Below are positions 28,310 to 36,803 of a stretch of 36,803 bases of DNA, piece by piece (positions within the stretch are counted from its first letter, which is position 1; each line of letters starts with the position of its first letter). Made by a program: the position numbers and the translations under genes. The notes under the pieces were generated by a model. It did not search any database. It saw nothing but the letters and a program-made list of their open reading frames with translations, and had not been told where the DNA came from. The stretch is from Pelagibacteraceae bacterium (lineage in GTDB: Bacteria > Pseudomonadota > Alphaproteobacteria > Pelagibacterales > Pelagibacteraceae), in contig PAFH01000003.1 in NCBI GenBank assembly GCA_002704145.1, positions 1-36,803 of the forward strand, written 5' to 3'.

Positions 28310-28337
28310 CTTGAAATTTTACTAAAACATACCATAT
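28310..28337 (+). promoter_or_regulatory. Heat-shock (sigma-32) promoter of groESL
   Basis: CTTGAA at 28310-28315 followed by AATTTTACTAAAACAT-type spacer of 16 bases and CCATAT at 28332-28337. This matches the alphaproteobacterial RpoH consensus (CTTGAA, 15-17 bases, CCATNT). The expected start is about 28344, giving a leader near 24 bases. No CIRCE inverted repeat is seen in the 139-base region, so HrcA control is not indicated. Confidence 0.85.
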
Positions 28338-28357
28338 CAAGCATACATAGAAATTAT

Positions 28358-28363
28358 AGGAGA
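28358..28363 (+). promoter_or_regulatory. Ribosome binding site of groES
   Basis: AGGAGA, four bases from the groES ATG at 28368. It is the strongest Shine-Dalgarno in the window and fits a highly expressed gene. groEL has a similar GGGAG at 28671-28675. Confidence 0.75.
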
Positions 28364-28367
28364 AAAC

Positions 28368-28664
28368 ATGAAATTTAGACCACTACACGATCGAGTACTG
28401 ATTAAGGTATTAGATAGCGAAGAAAAAACTGCTGGGGGTATAATAATCCCAGATACAGCAAAAGAAAAGCCTCAGGAGGGTGAAGTAGTTGCTGTTGGAC
28501 CTGGAGCAAAAAATGATGAGGGAAAAACCAGTCCAATGGACGTAAAAGTTGGAGATGTAGTAATATTTGGCAAATGGTCAGGTACAGAAATAAAGATAGA
28601 CGGTAAAGAATATAGCATTATGAAAGAGTCTGACATTATGGGAATTTCAAAAAATAAAAAATAA
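28368..28664 (+). CDS. groES: Co-chaperonin GroES
   Basis: The lid of the GroEL chaperonin. It is 98 residues, the usual length, beginning [14 protein letters not shown]; the mobile loop [21 protein letters not shown] binds GroEL, and [11 protein letters not shown] is the C-terminal signature. It is the first gene of a two-gene heat-shock operon; groEL starts 18 bases downstream. Confidence 0.98.
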   Translation: MKFRPLHDRVLIKVLDSEEKTAGGIIIPDTAKEKPQEGEVVAVGPGAKNDEGKTSPMDVKVGDVVIFGKWSGTEIKIDGKEYSIMKESDIMGISKNKK

Positions 28665-28670
28665 CTTTAA

Positions 28671-30341
<1,671 letters not shown>

Positions 30342-30366
30342 TCCCCTAATCTCAAACAAAAAATTC

Positions 30367-30398
30367 AAAAAGGGCAGTTTTTACTGCCCTTTTTTTTT
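30367..30398 (+). terminator. Rho-independent terminator of groESL, probably bidirectional
   Basis: The stem GGGCAG (30372-30377) pairs with CTGCCC (30384-30389) across a six-base loop. A-T pairs extend it (AAAAA before, TTTTT after), and nine T follow. In the other direction the same hairpin is followed by T-rich sequence and could stop hsdR transcription. Confidence 0.92.
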
Positions 30399-30417
30399 AT
30401 CTAAACGAAAATCATTA

Positions 30418-30461
30418 GTGATGAAGGAGTGATGAAGGAATGATGAAGGAATGATGAAGGA
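30418..30461. repeat. Four tandem copies of an 11-bp repeat
   Basis: Unit RTGATGAAGGA: copies at 30418-30428 and 30429-30439 begin with G, copies at 30440-30450 and 30451-30461 with A; the other ten bases are identical. They lie between the groEL terminator and the end of hsdR, in a 157-base spacer with no gene. The role is unknown. They could be a tandem-repeat length polymorphism, a protein-binding array, or a scar at the junction of the restriction island. Confidence 0.85.
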
Positions 30462-30470
30462 TTTTGTGAT

Positions 30471-30496
30471 GTTATAGTCTCATTTGCAACTATAAC
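30471..30496. repeat. Perfect inverted repeat past the end of hsdR
   Basis: GTTATAGT (30471-30478) and ACTATAAC (30489-30496) are perfect 8-base arms around a 10-base loop, three bases beyond the hsdR stop. There is no T run on either side, so it is not a classical terminator. It may stabilise the hsdR mRNA end or mark an island edge. Confidence 0.6.
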
Positions 30497-30498
30497 AA

Positions 30499-33447
30499 TT
30501 ACTTATTTTTACTCTCTCTATAATCTTTATAAATCTTATCAAATATAAGATTTTTTAATCCTGAATTTTCATCAAGTTTTTTATAGAAATCAAATCTATC
30601 TTTAAGAAGAGACAAAATTACATTATCAAATTGTTTTTTGAAATAGTCTTGTTTATTTTGTTCTGAATTTGCTCCGTTCATGTATTTTTCAATTTCTTCA
30701 TTTTCAAATATCTTTTGTCTAACAGTATCAATATTTACTTTATCGTCATCAGTTAGATTTATTCCATATCTTGAGTTTATTGTTTCAATTATTTCTGAAA
30801 GTAAGTCTTTAGCGGGTGGAGTATAAGTACCAACTGCTGTTTTAATACCCTCATAGTCATGATCTGTTTTCTCTAATGGATCGATATGATCATGCAACTT
30901 TTGTATTCTTAATGACTCAAGATCAATTAAATGTTCGATATTAACTCTCTCTTTTGTTTTTGGTTTTAATTTTTTAGATAAGTATCTATAAAAAATATAA
31001 TGTTTTTCTAATTCAACATCTGTAAAATTAATTATTTGAGATAAGTAACTGTATAATCTTATATAAGAGGCAACTTTCAGTCTAAACTCTTCTCTTTGCT
31101 CATCATCATCTAATGCATTCCAATTATCAACAACTTCATCTAAGACTGGATGAAGATTGCCCTCTTCCCTATCTTTATCAAAGAATATTGAACAAAACTT
31201 TTCAACTGATTCGCTAGAAAATATTTTAAATTCATTAATAGAGGATTGAATATCGTAGAGTTTATTGGGATCTGTTTCTTCTTCAAGACCAACCTCTTGA
31301 TAAAATTTTTGAAATGAAAATCTAACTGACTCTGGGTCGTTGGCAAAATCTAAAACAAAAGTAGATGCCTTACCTGACATTGTTCGATTTAAACGAGATA
31401 ATGTTTGAACACATTGAACATCTTTCAAAGATTTATCTATATACATAGATTGAAGCATAGGTTCATCAAATCCAGTTTGAAATTTATTTGCAACAACAAG
31501 TAATCTGTATTTTGGGTTTTTTAAACCCAAAGGTACATCTCCATCATGACCAATAGTTAAATTTAAACCTTTTTCAGTATACCTCTCAGGATCACCTTTA
31601 AATTTAACTTCGCCAGAAAAACCTACTAGGCATTTAAATTTTGAATTTCTTTCATCAAGTTGTCTGTTGATTTCTTTAAAATATTGAACGCAAAGTTTTC
31701 TTGTTTTTACAACAATCATTCCTCTGCTTTTACCTTGTATTTCCTTTGAAGATTTATTGAAAAAATGATCAAGAATTATCTTAACTTTATTCTCAATAGT
31801 TATTTGATGCGAGTCTACATAATTGAAAATTTCCTTAGTACCTTGCGCTGTATCAATCTCAATTGCGTCTTCTTTTACTTCTTTAACTTTAAAATATCTT
31901 TTGTAAGTTGAGTAATTTTGTAAAACATCAAGAGTGTATCCCTCATGAATAGATTGTCTCATTGAGTAAACATGGAAAGGTTTGAATTTATTGTCTGGTT
32001 GCTTTGTTCCAAAAATCTCTAAAGTTTTCTCTTTAGGTGTTCCTGTAAAACCAAAGAAAGAAATATGTTTTTGTTTTCCCCTTGTTTGAATTTGTTCTTC
32101 TAGAAAAGACTCTAATGTGAAATCCTCTTCTTCATCGTCTTCATTTCTAGTTAACGTTCTTTTTAATTCTTTTGATAGTTCACCGTTTTGACTGGAGTGA
32201 ACTTCATCAATAATAACCGCAAATTTTTTATCACCTAATGCAACTATATCTTCTGAAATATAAGGAAACTTTTGTATTGTTGTAATTATAATATCTTTAC
32301 CTTTTTCAAGAAATTCTCTTAATTCTTTTGAACCTTTTTCTGCACCAAAAACTACACCATCTACCTTCGATAAAGATTTAACAGTTCCTCTTAATTGATC
32401 ATCTAAATTAGTTCTATCTGTAACAACAATTATACTGTCAAATATTCGTCTCTTGTCATCTTTTGATTTATAAAGAGAAGTTAGAAGATGAGACAACCAC
32501 CCAATAGAATACGACTTACCTGAACCAGTAGTGTGTTGAATTAAATAGTTATTACCTGCACCGTCATTTTTAACTTGTGACTTAAGATCTCTAATCAACT
32601 CAAGTTGATGATAACGAGGAAAAATTTGTACATCAAATTTCTTTGTATCAACTGTTTGTTTTGCTTCATTGTAGAAATACTCTTTTTCATTTGAAACATG
32701 TGCAAAATTCTCAATTATATCTAAAAGTGAATTGGGATTTAATACTTCTTTCCATAGATAAGAAGATCTGTAATCATTTTCAACAGGTGGATTTTCTATA
32801 TCTTTATTATAAGGAAAAAATCTTGTCTTTCCTCCTTTTAGATTTGTCGTCATTGAAACTTGATTGTTATCAACACAGAAATGAACAAGAACTCTTTTAA
32901 ACTGTAAAAGAGGTTCTTTTGGATCACGATCAAAACGATATTGATTTTCTGAATGTTTATAGTTTTGTCCTGTTAGTTGATTTTTTAATTCCATAGTCAC
33001 AATTGGAATTCCATTTAAAAATAAACCCATATCAATAGAATTTTCATTTCTTGTTGAATAATGAAATTGTCGAACAAGACTAAATTGATTTGATTTAAAT
33101 AAACTTAAATGATCAGGATTTAGATCACTTTTAGGTTCAAAATAACAGAGATCTAAATGAACTGCCCGATCAGAAACTTGATTACGAAGAACGTCAATAA
33201 CACCTCTTCTAGAAATTTCTGATGAAATTCGATCAAGAACTTTGCTCTCTACTTCTTCACCGTAAGCATCTTTCAATTTATCCCATTTTTCTTTTTGAGT
33301 CTTTTTGATAAAATCTAAAACTTCATCTTTAATTAAACATAAAGTACGATCATATTTTTCATAATGTATTGATTTATACTCAATTGAATTAAGATGATTC
33401 TCAATATGATTCTCAAACTTTTTTTCAGTTGGATTTAATTTATTCAT
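30499..33447 (-). CDS. hsdR: Type I restriction endonuclease, R subunit (HsdR)
   Basis: Translocates DNA with ATP and cuts unmodified DNA as part of the R2M2S complex. It is 982 residues. The N-terminal nuclease has D139 ... IVTMELKNQ (E153, K155), a PD-ExK variant. Then come the SF2 helicase domains: Walker A TTGSGKS (306-312), the DEVH box at 414-417, FFGFTGTP, and VVANKFQTGFDEP with QTLSRLNRTM as motifs V and VI. The C-terminus is the helical part that docks to HsdM/HsdS. All expected motifs are intact. It is the last gene of the hsdM-hsdS-hsdR operon, starting five bases after the hsdS stop. Confidence 0.96.
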   Translation of the reverse strand: MNKLNPTEKKFENHIENHLNSIEYKSIHYEKYDRTLCLIKDEVLDFIKKTQKEKWDKLKDAYGEEVESKVLDRISSEISRRGVIDVLRNQVSDRAVHLDLCYFEPKSDLNPDHLSLFKSNQFSLVRQFHYSTRNENSIDMGLFLNGIPIVTMELKNQLTGQNYKHSENQYRFDRDPKEPLLQFKRVLVHFCVDNNQVSMTTNLKGGKTRFFPYNKDIENPPVENDYRSSYLWKEVLNPNSLLDIIENFAHVSNEKEYFYNEAKQTVDTKKFDVQIFPRYHQLELIRDLKSQVKNDGAGNNYLIQHTTGSGKSYSIGWLSHLLTSLYKSKDDKRRIFDSIIVVTDRTNLDDQLRGTVKSLSKVDGVVFGAEKGSKELREFLEKGKDIIITTIQKFPYISEDIVALGDKKFAVIIDEVHSSQNGELSKELKRTLTRNEDDEEEDFTLESFLEEQIQTRGKQKHISFFGFTGTPKEKTLEIFGTKQPDNKFKPFHVYSMRQSIHEGYTLDVLQNYSTYKRYFKVKEVKEDAIEIDTAQGTKEIFNYVDSHQITIENKVKIILDHFFNKSSKEIQGKSRGMIVVKTRKLCVQYFKEINRQLDERNSKFKCLVGFSGEVKFKGDPERYTEKGLNLTIGHDGDVPLGLKNPKYRLLVVANKFQTGFDEPMLQSMYIDKSLKDVQCVQTLSRLNRTMSGKASTFVLDFANDPESVRFSFQKFYQEVGLEEETDPNKLYDIQSSINEFKIFSSESVEKFCSIFFDKDREEGNLHPVLDEVVDNWNALDDDEQREEFRLKVASYIRLYSYLSQIINFTDVELEKHYIFYRYLSKKLKPKTKERVNIEHLIDLESLRIQKLHDHIDPLEKTDHDYEGIKTAVGTYTPPAKDLLSEIIETINSRYGINLTDDDKVNIDTVRQKIFENEEIEKYMNGANSEQNKQDYFKKQFDNVILSLLKDRFDFYKKLDENSGLKNLIFDKIYKDYRESKNK

Positions 33448-33452
33448 ATTTA

Positions 33453-34652
33453 TTACTCTGGTACTGTAACCCTGCCAGTTATTAAATAAGAGATTAAGGA
33501 TTTTCGATACTCTTTAAGTATTTCAATTTTCTTTTTTGCAAGTTTTTCATAATTCTTATTTTCTATTACTAAATTTTTAATTTCTTTTTGTTTACTCATC
33601 TCGGGGACAGGAATTTTCTCTTTTAATAAATTATCAATATTTAATGGACGATTTCTGCCTGCCGAACCTTTAGAATTTTCATTTAAATAAAAATGTCCTT
33701 CCTGAGTGGTAAAATAAGTCCATAAATATTCATTAAGAACTTTAGATTTTTCACTATTGAGAATATGGAATCTATGCGATGATATACAATTGTTATGTTC
33801 TGCCTCAACAATTAAAACTGCACCCTCCCAAGAAAATTGACCACTTAACAATAAATCTCCTTCTTTTAGATAATTAAAAGATGAGTCTCCTAATTCAGAA
33901 CCATTTTGACTTTGATATTTAAAGATTCCTTTACCCCAATTGTACATTCCAATTTTAGTATAAGTTTTATTTGGTTCTCTTTTAATTGGTCTTTCTATTA
34001 ATTTTACTAAATATTTAATTCTAGTTTTTTTTATATTTTGATTTAGCAAAATATCTTCAAAGATTTTTAATATTTTTTCTTTATTTAACGAAATCTTTTG
34101 CTGTGTCTTTTTTATTATAGAGTCTATATTTGAGGTTTTTTTAGATAAGAATGATGAAATTTTTTTTTGTTCAGATATAGATGGATAATAAATAAAAATA
34201 TTTTTGAATTCTTCAGGAGTTAAAACCCATCTTCCATAATTATCGTGACTTGCAACGCCTTTTCCAAGGGTAAAAAAGGTTTCTCTATAATAATTTGATT
34301 GTAAGAAATAATTTAAAAATTTCTCATCAAAATTCTCTTTAGGAATCAGTGTGTAATAAGCAGGACTTATAAGTCCATTAAATGGAGAAATGTCTACCCA
34401 TCCAGACAATAAATCCATAGGGTTCATACAAATTTGACCTTTTTTAATGAAAATATATTTTTCATAATCTTTTGCTATTTGTCCTTCATTAGAAGAGATA
34501 TTTTTTTCTAGAATTCCAGTCTTAGTTAATGCAAGATTTTTTTCATTTTGGAATTGCAAATTAGTTTCCTCTGAAAATCTAAAAATATATTTTAATCGTG
34601 ATAATTTCCAGTCTTTAGGAACTTTATTTTTCTCATAAAATGCTAGACTCAT
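33453..34652 (-). CDS. hsdS: Type I restriction-modification specificity subunit (HsdS)
   Basis: Recognises the bipartite DNA target for the type I complex. It is 399 residues with two target-recognition domains (about 1-155 and 205-355), each followed by a conserved helical repeat: ISEQKKISSFLSKKTSNID (about 159-177) and MSKQKEIKNLVIENKNYEK near the C-terminus. The end LKEYRKSLISYLITGRVTVPE is a typical HsdS tail. A nine-A run at 34160-34168 encodes Q162-K-K-I at the start of the central helix. Its start overlaps hsdM (ATGA). TRDs are hypervariable, so the target site cannot be inferred. Confidence 0.95.
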   Translation of the reverse strand: MSLAFYEKNKVPKDWKLSRLKYIFRFSEETNLQFQNEKNLALTKTGILEKNISSNEGQIAKDYEKYIFIKKGQICMNPMDLLSGWVDISPFNGLISPAYYTLIPKENFDEKFLNYFLQSNYYRETFFTLGKGVASHDNYGRWVLTPEEFKNIFIYYPSISEQKKISSFLSKKTSNIDSIIKKTQQKISLNKEKILKIFEDILLNQNIKKTRIKYLVKLIERPIKREPNKTYTKIGMYNWGKGIFKYQSQNGSELGDSSFNYLKEGDLLLSGQFSWEGAVLIVEAEHNNCISSHRFHILNSEKSKVLNEYLWTYFTTQEGHFYLNENSKGSAGRNRPLNIDNLLKEKIPVPEMSKQKEIKNLVIENKNYEKLAKKKIEILKEYRKSLISYLITGRVTVPE

Positions 34653-36352
34653 AATTCTTTATTTAAATTTTTGATATCTTTTTCAATTTCATCAAGATCG
34701 TTTTTAATGTCATTCAAAGATCGAAGTTTTTTGAATTCATAAAATTCTTTAGTAAGAGAAAATTCATATCCAACTTTATTTAATTTTTCATCATACACAA
34801 ATTCTTTTAAATAAGGTTTTACCTCATTTTTGATATATTCACTAATATTGATAGAACTTGGAATTTTTTCGAAGTCCCGTAGTTTCTTATCAATTTTTGG
34901 ATTATTCTTTTTATCTAAAACATTATCTCCATTTTCATCTTTAAGATATTGATCAATAGTAATTTTATTATATTTAAAATGATTATTTTCAAAAATTTTT
35001 GAATGTTTATTTTCTTCATATTTTAAATACAAATCCAAAATTTTTACACTATGGTCTTCAGTAATCTCTTTGCTTTTTTCACCTAATTTTATTTTTGAAT
35101 ACTCATAAAAATTCATTGCATTAATTAATTGAATTTTGTTTTTTCTCGATAAGTCCTTTTTATTATTTAAAATCCAAATATAAGTAGTTATTGCCGTGTT
35201 AAAAAATAACCTATCAGGTAACATGATGATCGCCTCAATTAGATCTTTCTCAACTAACCACTTTCGAATTTCTGCCTCGCCTCCTCCTGCATCGCCTGTG
35301 AATAAAGGTGACCCATTAAATACAATACCTATTCTGGAACCTGTAGACTCCATTTTATGAATTAGGTGTTGTAGAAATAGAAAAGACCCATCAGATATTC
35401 TAGGAGTTCCTGCAGAAAACCTTCCATTTAAATCTTTTGATTCATTTTTCACAAAGTCTTCATCTGACTTCCAACTCACACCAAATGGAGGGTTGGTAAT
35501 CATATAATCAAATTTTCTATCAGCAAAACCATCCTCAGATAAAGAAGAGAAAGGACCTTTAATATTTTCGGGATTTTCATCTGACATTAAAAAATCAGAT
35601 TTACATATTGCATAAGTTACATCATTTAATTCTTGCCCAAATAGTTCGATTTTTAATTTTTTATTAATATTTTTTTGGATCCATTCTTTTCCAATTGTTA
35701 ACATTCCTCCAGTTCCACAACAAGGATCATACACAGAACGAATTTTACCCTCGCCTTCAAGATTTTTTTTATCACCACCAAAAACTAATGATACAAGAAG
35801 TTTAACGACATCTCTCGGTGTAAAGTGATCTCCACTTTCTTCATTGGACATCTCTGAAAATTTACGTAAGAGTTCTTCATACATAGAACCCATCATGTGA
35901 TTGTCTATTTTTTTAGGATGAAGATCAAACTCTGTAAATTTATCTATAAGAAGATAAAGTTTTTTATTTTTATTCAATTTTGTTACTAATGGATCTATCT
36001 GAAAATTTTCAATAATATCTAGTACATTTTTTGAGTATCCTTGGATATAATTGTTAAAATTTTTGTAAACATTATTTGGGTCACTTTTAATTCTTAATAA
36101 GTCAAATTTTGAAACATTGAAAAAGGGTAAATTTAATTGACTTTGAATAACTTGATTAAAATCTTTAAGTTTTTTTTTGTACTTTTCATGTAATTCAAAT
36201 GCTTTATCTTTTTGAGGTTCTAATACACAATCTAATCTTCTTAAAACAACAAACGGAAGAATTATTCGTCCATATTCGCTAGGTTTAAACATGCCCCTAA
36301 GAACATCATCTGCCGTAGACCATATAAGTGAAGAGAGATTTTGTTTTTCCAT
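34649..36352 (-). CDS. hsdM: Type I DNA adenine-N6 methyltransferase subunit (HsdM)
   Basis: Methylates adenine in the target and is needed also for cutting. It is 567 residues: an N-terminal helical HsdM_N domain, SAM-binding motif I DPCCGTGGM (209-217), and catalytic motif IV NPPF (287-290). GDHFTPRDVVKLLV is the family's conserved region before motif I. The C-terminal part is Lys/Glu-rich and predicted to be coiled coil (about 530-567), where it would contact HsdS. A nine-A run at 36170-36178 encodes K59-K61. It is the first gene of the hsd operon. Confidence 0.96.
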   Translation of the reverse strand: MEKQNLSSLIWSTADDVLRGMFKPSEYGRIILPFVVLRRLDCVLEPQKDKAFELHEKYKKKLKDFNQVIQSQLNLPFFNVSKFDLLRIKSDPNNVYKNFNNYIQGYSKNVLDIIENFQIDPLVTKLNKNKKLYLLIDKFTEFDLHPKKIDNHMMGSMYEELLRKFSEMSNEESGDHFTPRDVVKLLVSLVFGGDKKNLEGEGKIRSVYDPCCGTGGMLTIGKEWIQKNINKKLKIELFGQELNDVTYAICKSDFLMSDENPENIKGPFSSLSEDGFADRKFDYMITNPPFGVSWKSDEDFVKNESKDLNGRFSAGTPRISDGSFLFLQHLIHKMESTGSRIGIVFNGSPLFTGDAGGGEAEIRKWLVEKDLIEAIIMLPDRLFFNTAITTYIWILNNKKDLSRKNKIQLINAMNFYEYSKIKLGEKSKEITEDHSVKILDLYLKYEENKHSKIFENNHFKYNKITIDQYLKDENGDNVLDKKNNPKIDKKLRDFEKIPSSINISEYIKNEVKPYLKEFVYDEKLNKVGYEFSLTKEFYEFKKLRSLNDIKNDLDEIEKDIKNLNKEL

Positions 36353-36433
36353 AATTTTATAGTAGCAAAATAATGAATTAAATTGAATTAAACTATTATT
36401 ATGACAAATAAAGGTAACATTGTTTAAATTTAA
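36353..36433. other. Spacer before hsdM
   Basis: An 81-base AT-rich spacer between the small ORF and hsdM. No TTGACA-like box with a well-placed -10 was found; TATAAA lies just before the hsdM ATG on the minus strand but has no -35 partner. No clear operator or terminator is visible. Confidence 0.3.
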
Positions 36434-36766
36434 TTAATCACTATTCCAAGTGAATAAATCTGCATCAAAAGGTATATTTCTAAATTTAAGTAAGATTTTA
36501 TATTTTTCTAGTCTTTCCTCTTTCTTAAATTTCCCCAAGTAATTGAGTATTTGGTCATAAGTTAAATCCTTTAAGTATTTCTTTTTAACATCAACATACT
36601 CTTCATAATCCATATCACATATAGAGAATTTTTTTTTGGGATTTATATGTTCAGCATAACTTATTCCGTCATTAGTTTCTTTAAGGACATCATAAAAATG
36701 AGCAATTTGATTATCTCTTTCAAAAAGAATATCTCTTCTGAAATCAAACAGTTCTAATTGTTGCAT
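36434..36766 (-). CDS. Hypothetical protein upstream of hsdM
   Basis: A 110-residue protein that I do not recognise. It starts MQQLELFDFRRDILFERDN, has no signal peptide or membrane segment, and is rich in Lys, Glu, Asp, Tyr and Phe. The middle part (about 45-95; DMDYEEYVDVKKKYLKDLTYDQILNYLG split by short turns) looks helical. It has no helix-turn-helix or nuclease motif that I can see. It is on the hsd strand, 81 bases before hsdM, so it could be part of the restriction island or belong to what lies beyond the window. AT content and Lys bias are like its neighbours. Confidence 0.65.
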   Translation of the reverse strand: MQQLELFDFRRDILFERDNQIAHFYDVLKETNDGISYAEHINPKKKFSICDMDYEEYVDVKKKYLKDLTYDQILNYLGKFKKEERLEKYKILLKFRNIPFDADLFTWNSD

Positions 36767-36803
36767 ATTTTGGGGTTATTTAAAGTTTTGAAAATTAACT
36801 TTA

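Noticed and set aside
28229..28367. CIRCE element for HrcA control of groESL
   Set aside because: No TTAGCACTC-N9-GAGTGCTAA inverted repeat is present; the sigma-32 promoter explains the control.
30418..30461. CRISPR array
   Set aside because: The 11-bp units are directly adjacent with no spacers, there are only four, and no cas gene is present.
30342..30498. tRNA or integrase attachment site at the island border
   Set aside because: The 157-base spacer has a terminator, repeats and a hairpin but no cloverleaf, and no integrase is found in the window.
32643..32900. Forward ORF of 85 residues inside hsdR
   Set aside because: It lies wholly antisense to the conserved hsdR N-terminal half and its translation has no family features.

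Overview
The window is a very AT-rich, gene-dense piece of an alphaproteobacterial chromosome. The best guess is Pelagibacterales (SAR11) or another streamlined marine lineage. The evidence is the low GC, very short intergenic gaps (none above 300 bases), ATGA and TAATG gene junctions, and alphaproteobacterial neighbourhoods: ispH-thrB-rnhA; ctaC-ctaD-ctaB-(coxF-like)-ctaG-ctaE-surf1-thrC; waaA-lpxK-DUF2093; HAD-IIA-ribF-ileS-lspA-BamF; and the small alphaproteobacterial families DUF1289, DUF2093 and DUF2721. Taxonomy was inferred from gene content and composition by eye; no search was run.

Layout. 1-2402 (+): the tail of an unidentified gene that resembles Blh carotenoid dioxygenase, then ispH, thrB and rnhA. 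2395-10499 (-): rsmE, then a complete aa3-type cytochrome c oxidase operon (ctaC, ctaD, ctaB, a 36-residue membrane microprotein, ctaG, ctaE, surf1) running into thrC and a Prx5-type peroxiredoxin. 10554-13569 (+): a small redox/quinone cluster (CDGSH Fe-S protein, haloacid dehalogenase, pirin, quinone reductase, DUF1289). 13573-13986 (-): a DUF2721 membrane protein. 14040-19692 (+): ubiA, then a lipid A/Kdo set (msbA-like ABC exporter, waaA, lpxK, lpxL-like acyltransferase). 19702-21755: DUF2093 (-), then purD and rsmD (+). 21747-28228 (-): HAD-IIA phosphatase, ribF, ileS, lspA, a BamF-like lipoprotein and pgi. 28368-30341 (+): groES-groEL behind a clear heat-shock promoter and ending at a strong hairpin terminator. 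30418-30496: four 11-bp tandem repeats and a hairpin. 30499-36766 (-): a complete type I restriction-modification system (hsdM, hsdS, hsdR) with an unidentified 110-residue ORF upstream. This is the only clearly accessory segment.

Most unusual observation. Two adjacent essential genes, ribF and ileS, are each broken by a single-base frameshift, and in both the frame switch can only lie in a short window holding a nine-A tract. One tract is a base too long and the other a base too short. This is either an assembly or sequencing error, or real tract-length variation tolerated by polymerase slippage. The hsdM and hsdS genes also carry nine-A tracts whose slippage would switch or truncate the enzyme. 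No wholly new system is evident; the best candidates for follow-up are the slippage tracts, the repeat-flanked restriction island with its unknown ORF, and the HAD phosphatase coupled to ribF.
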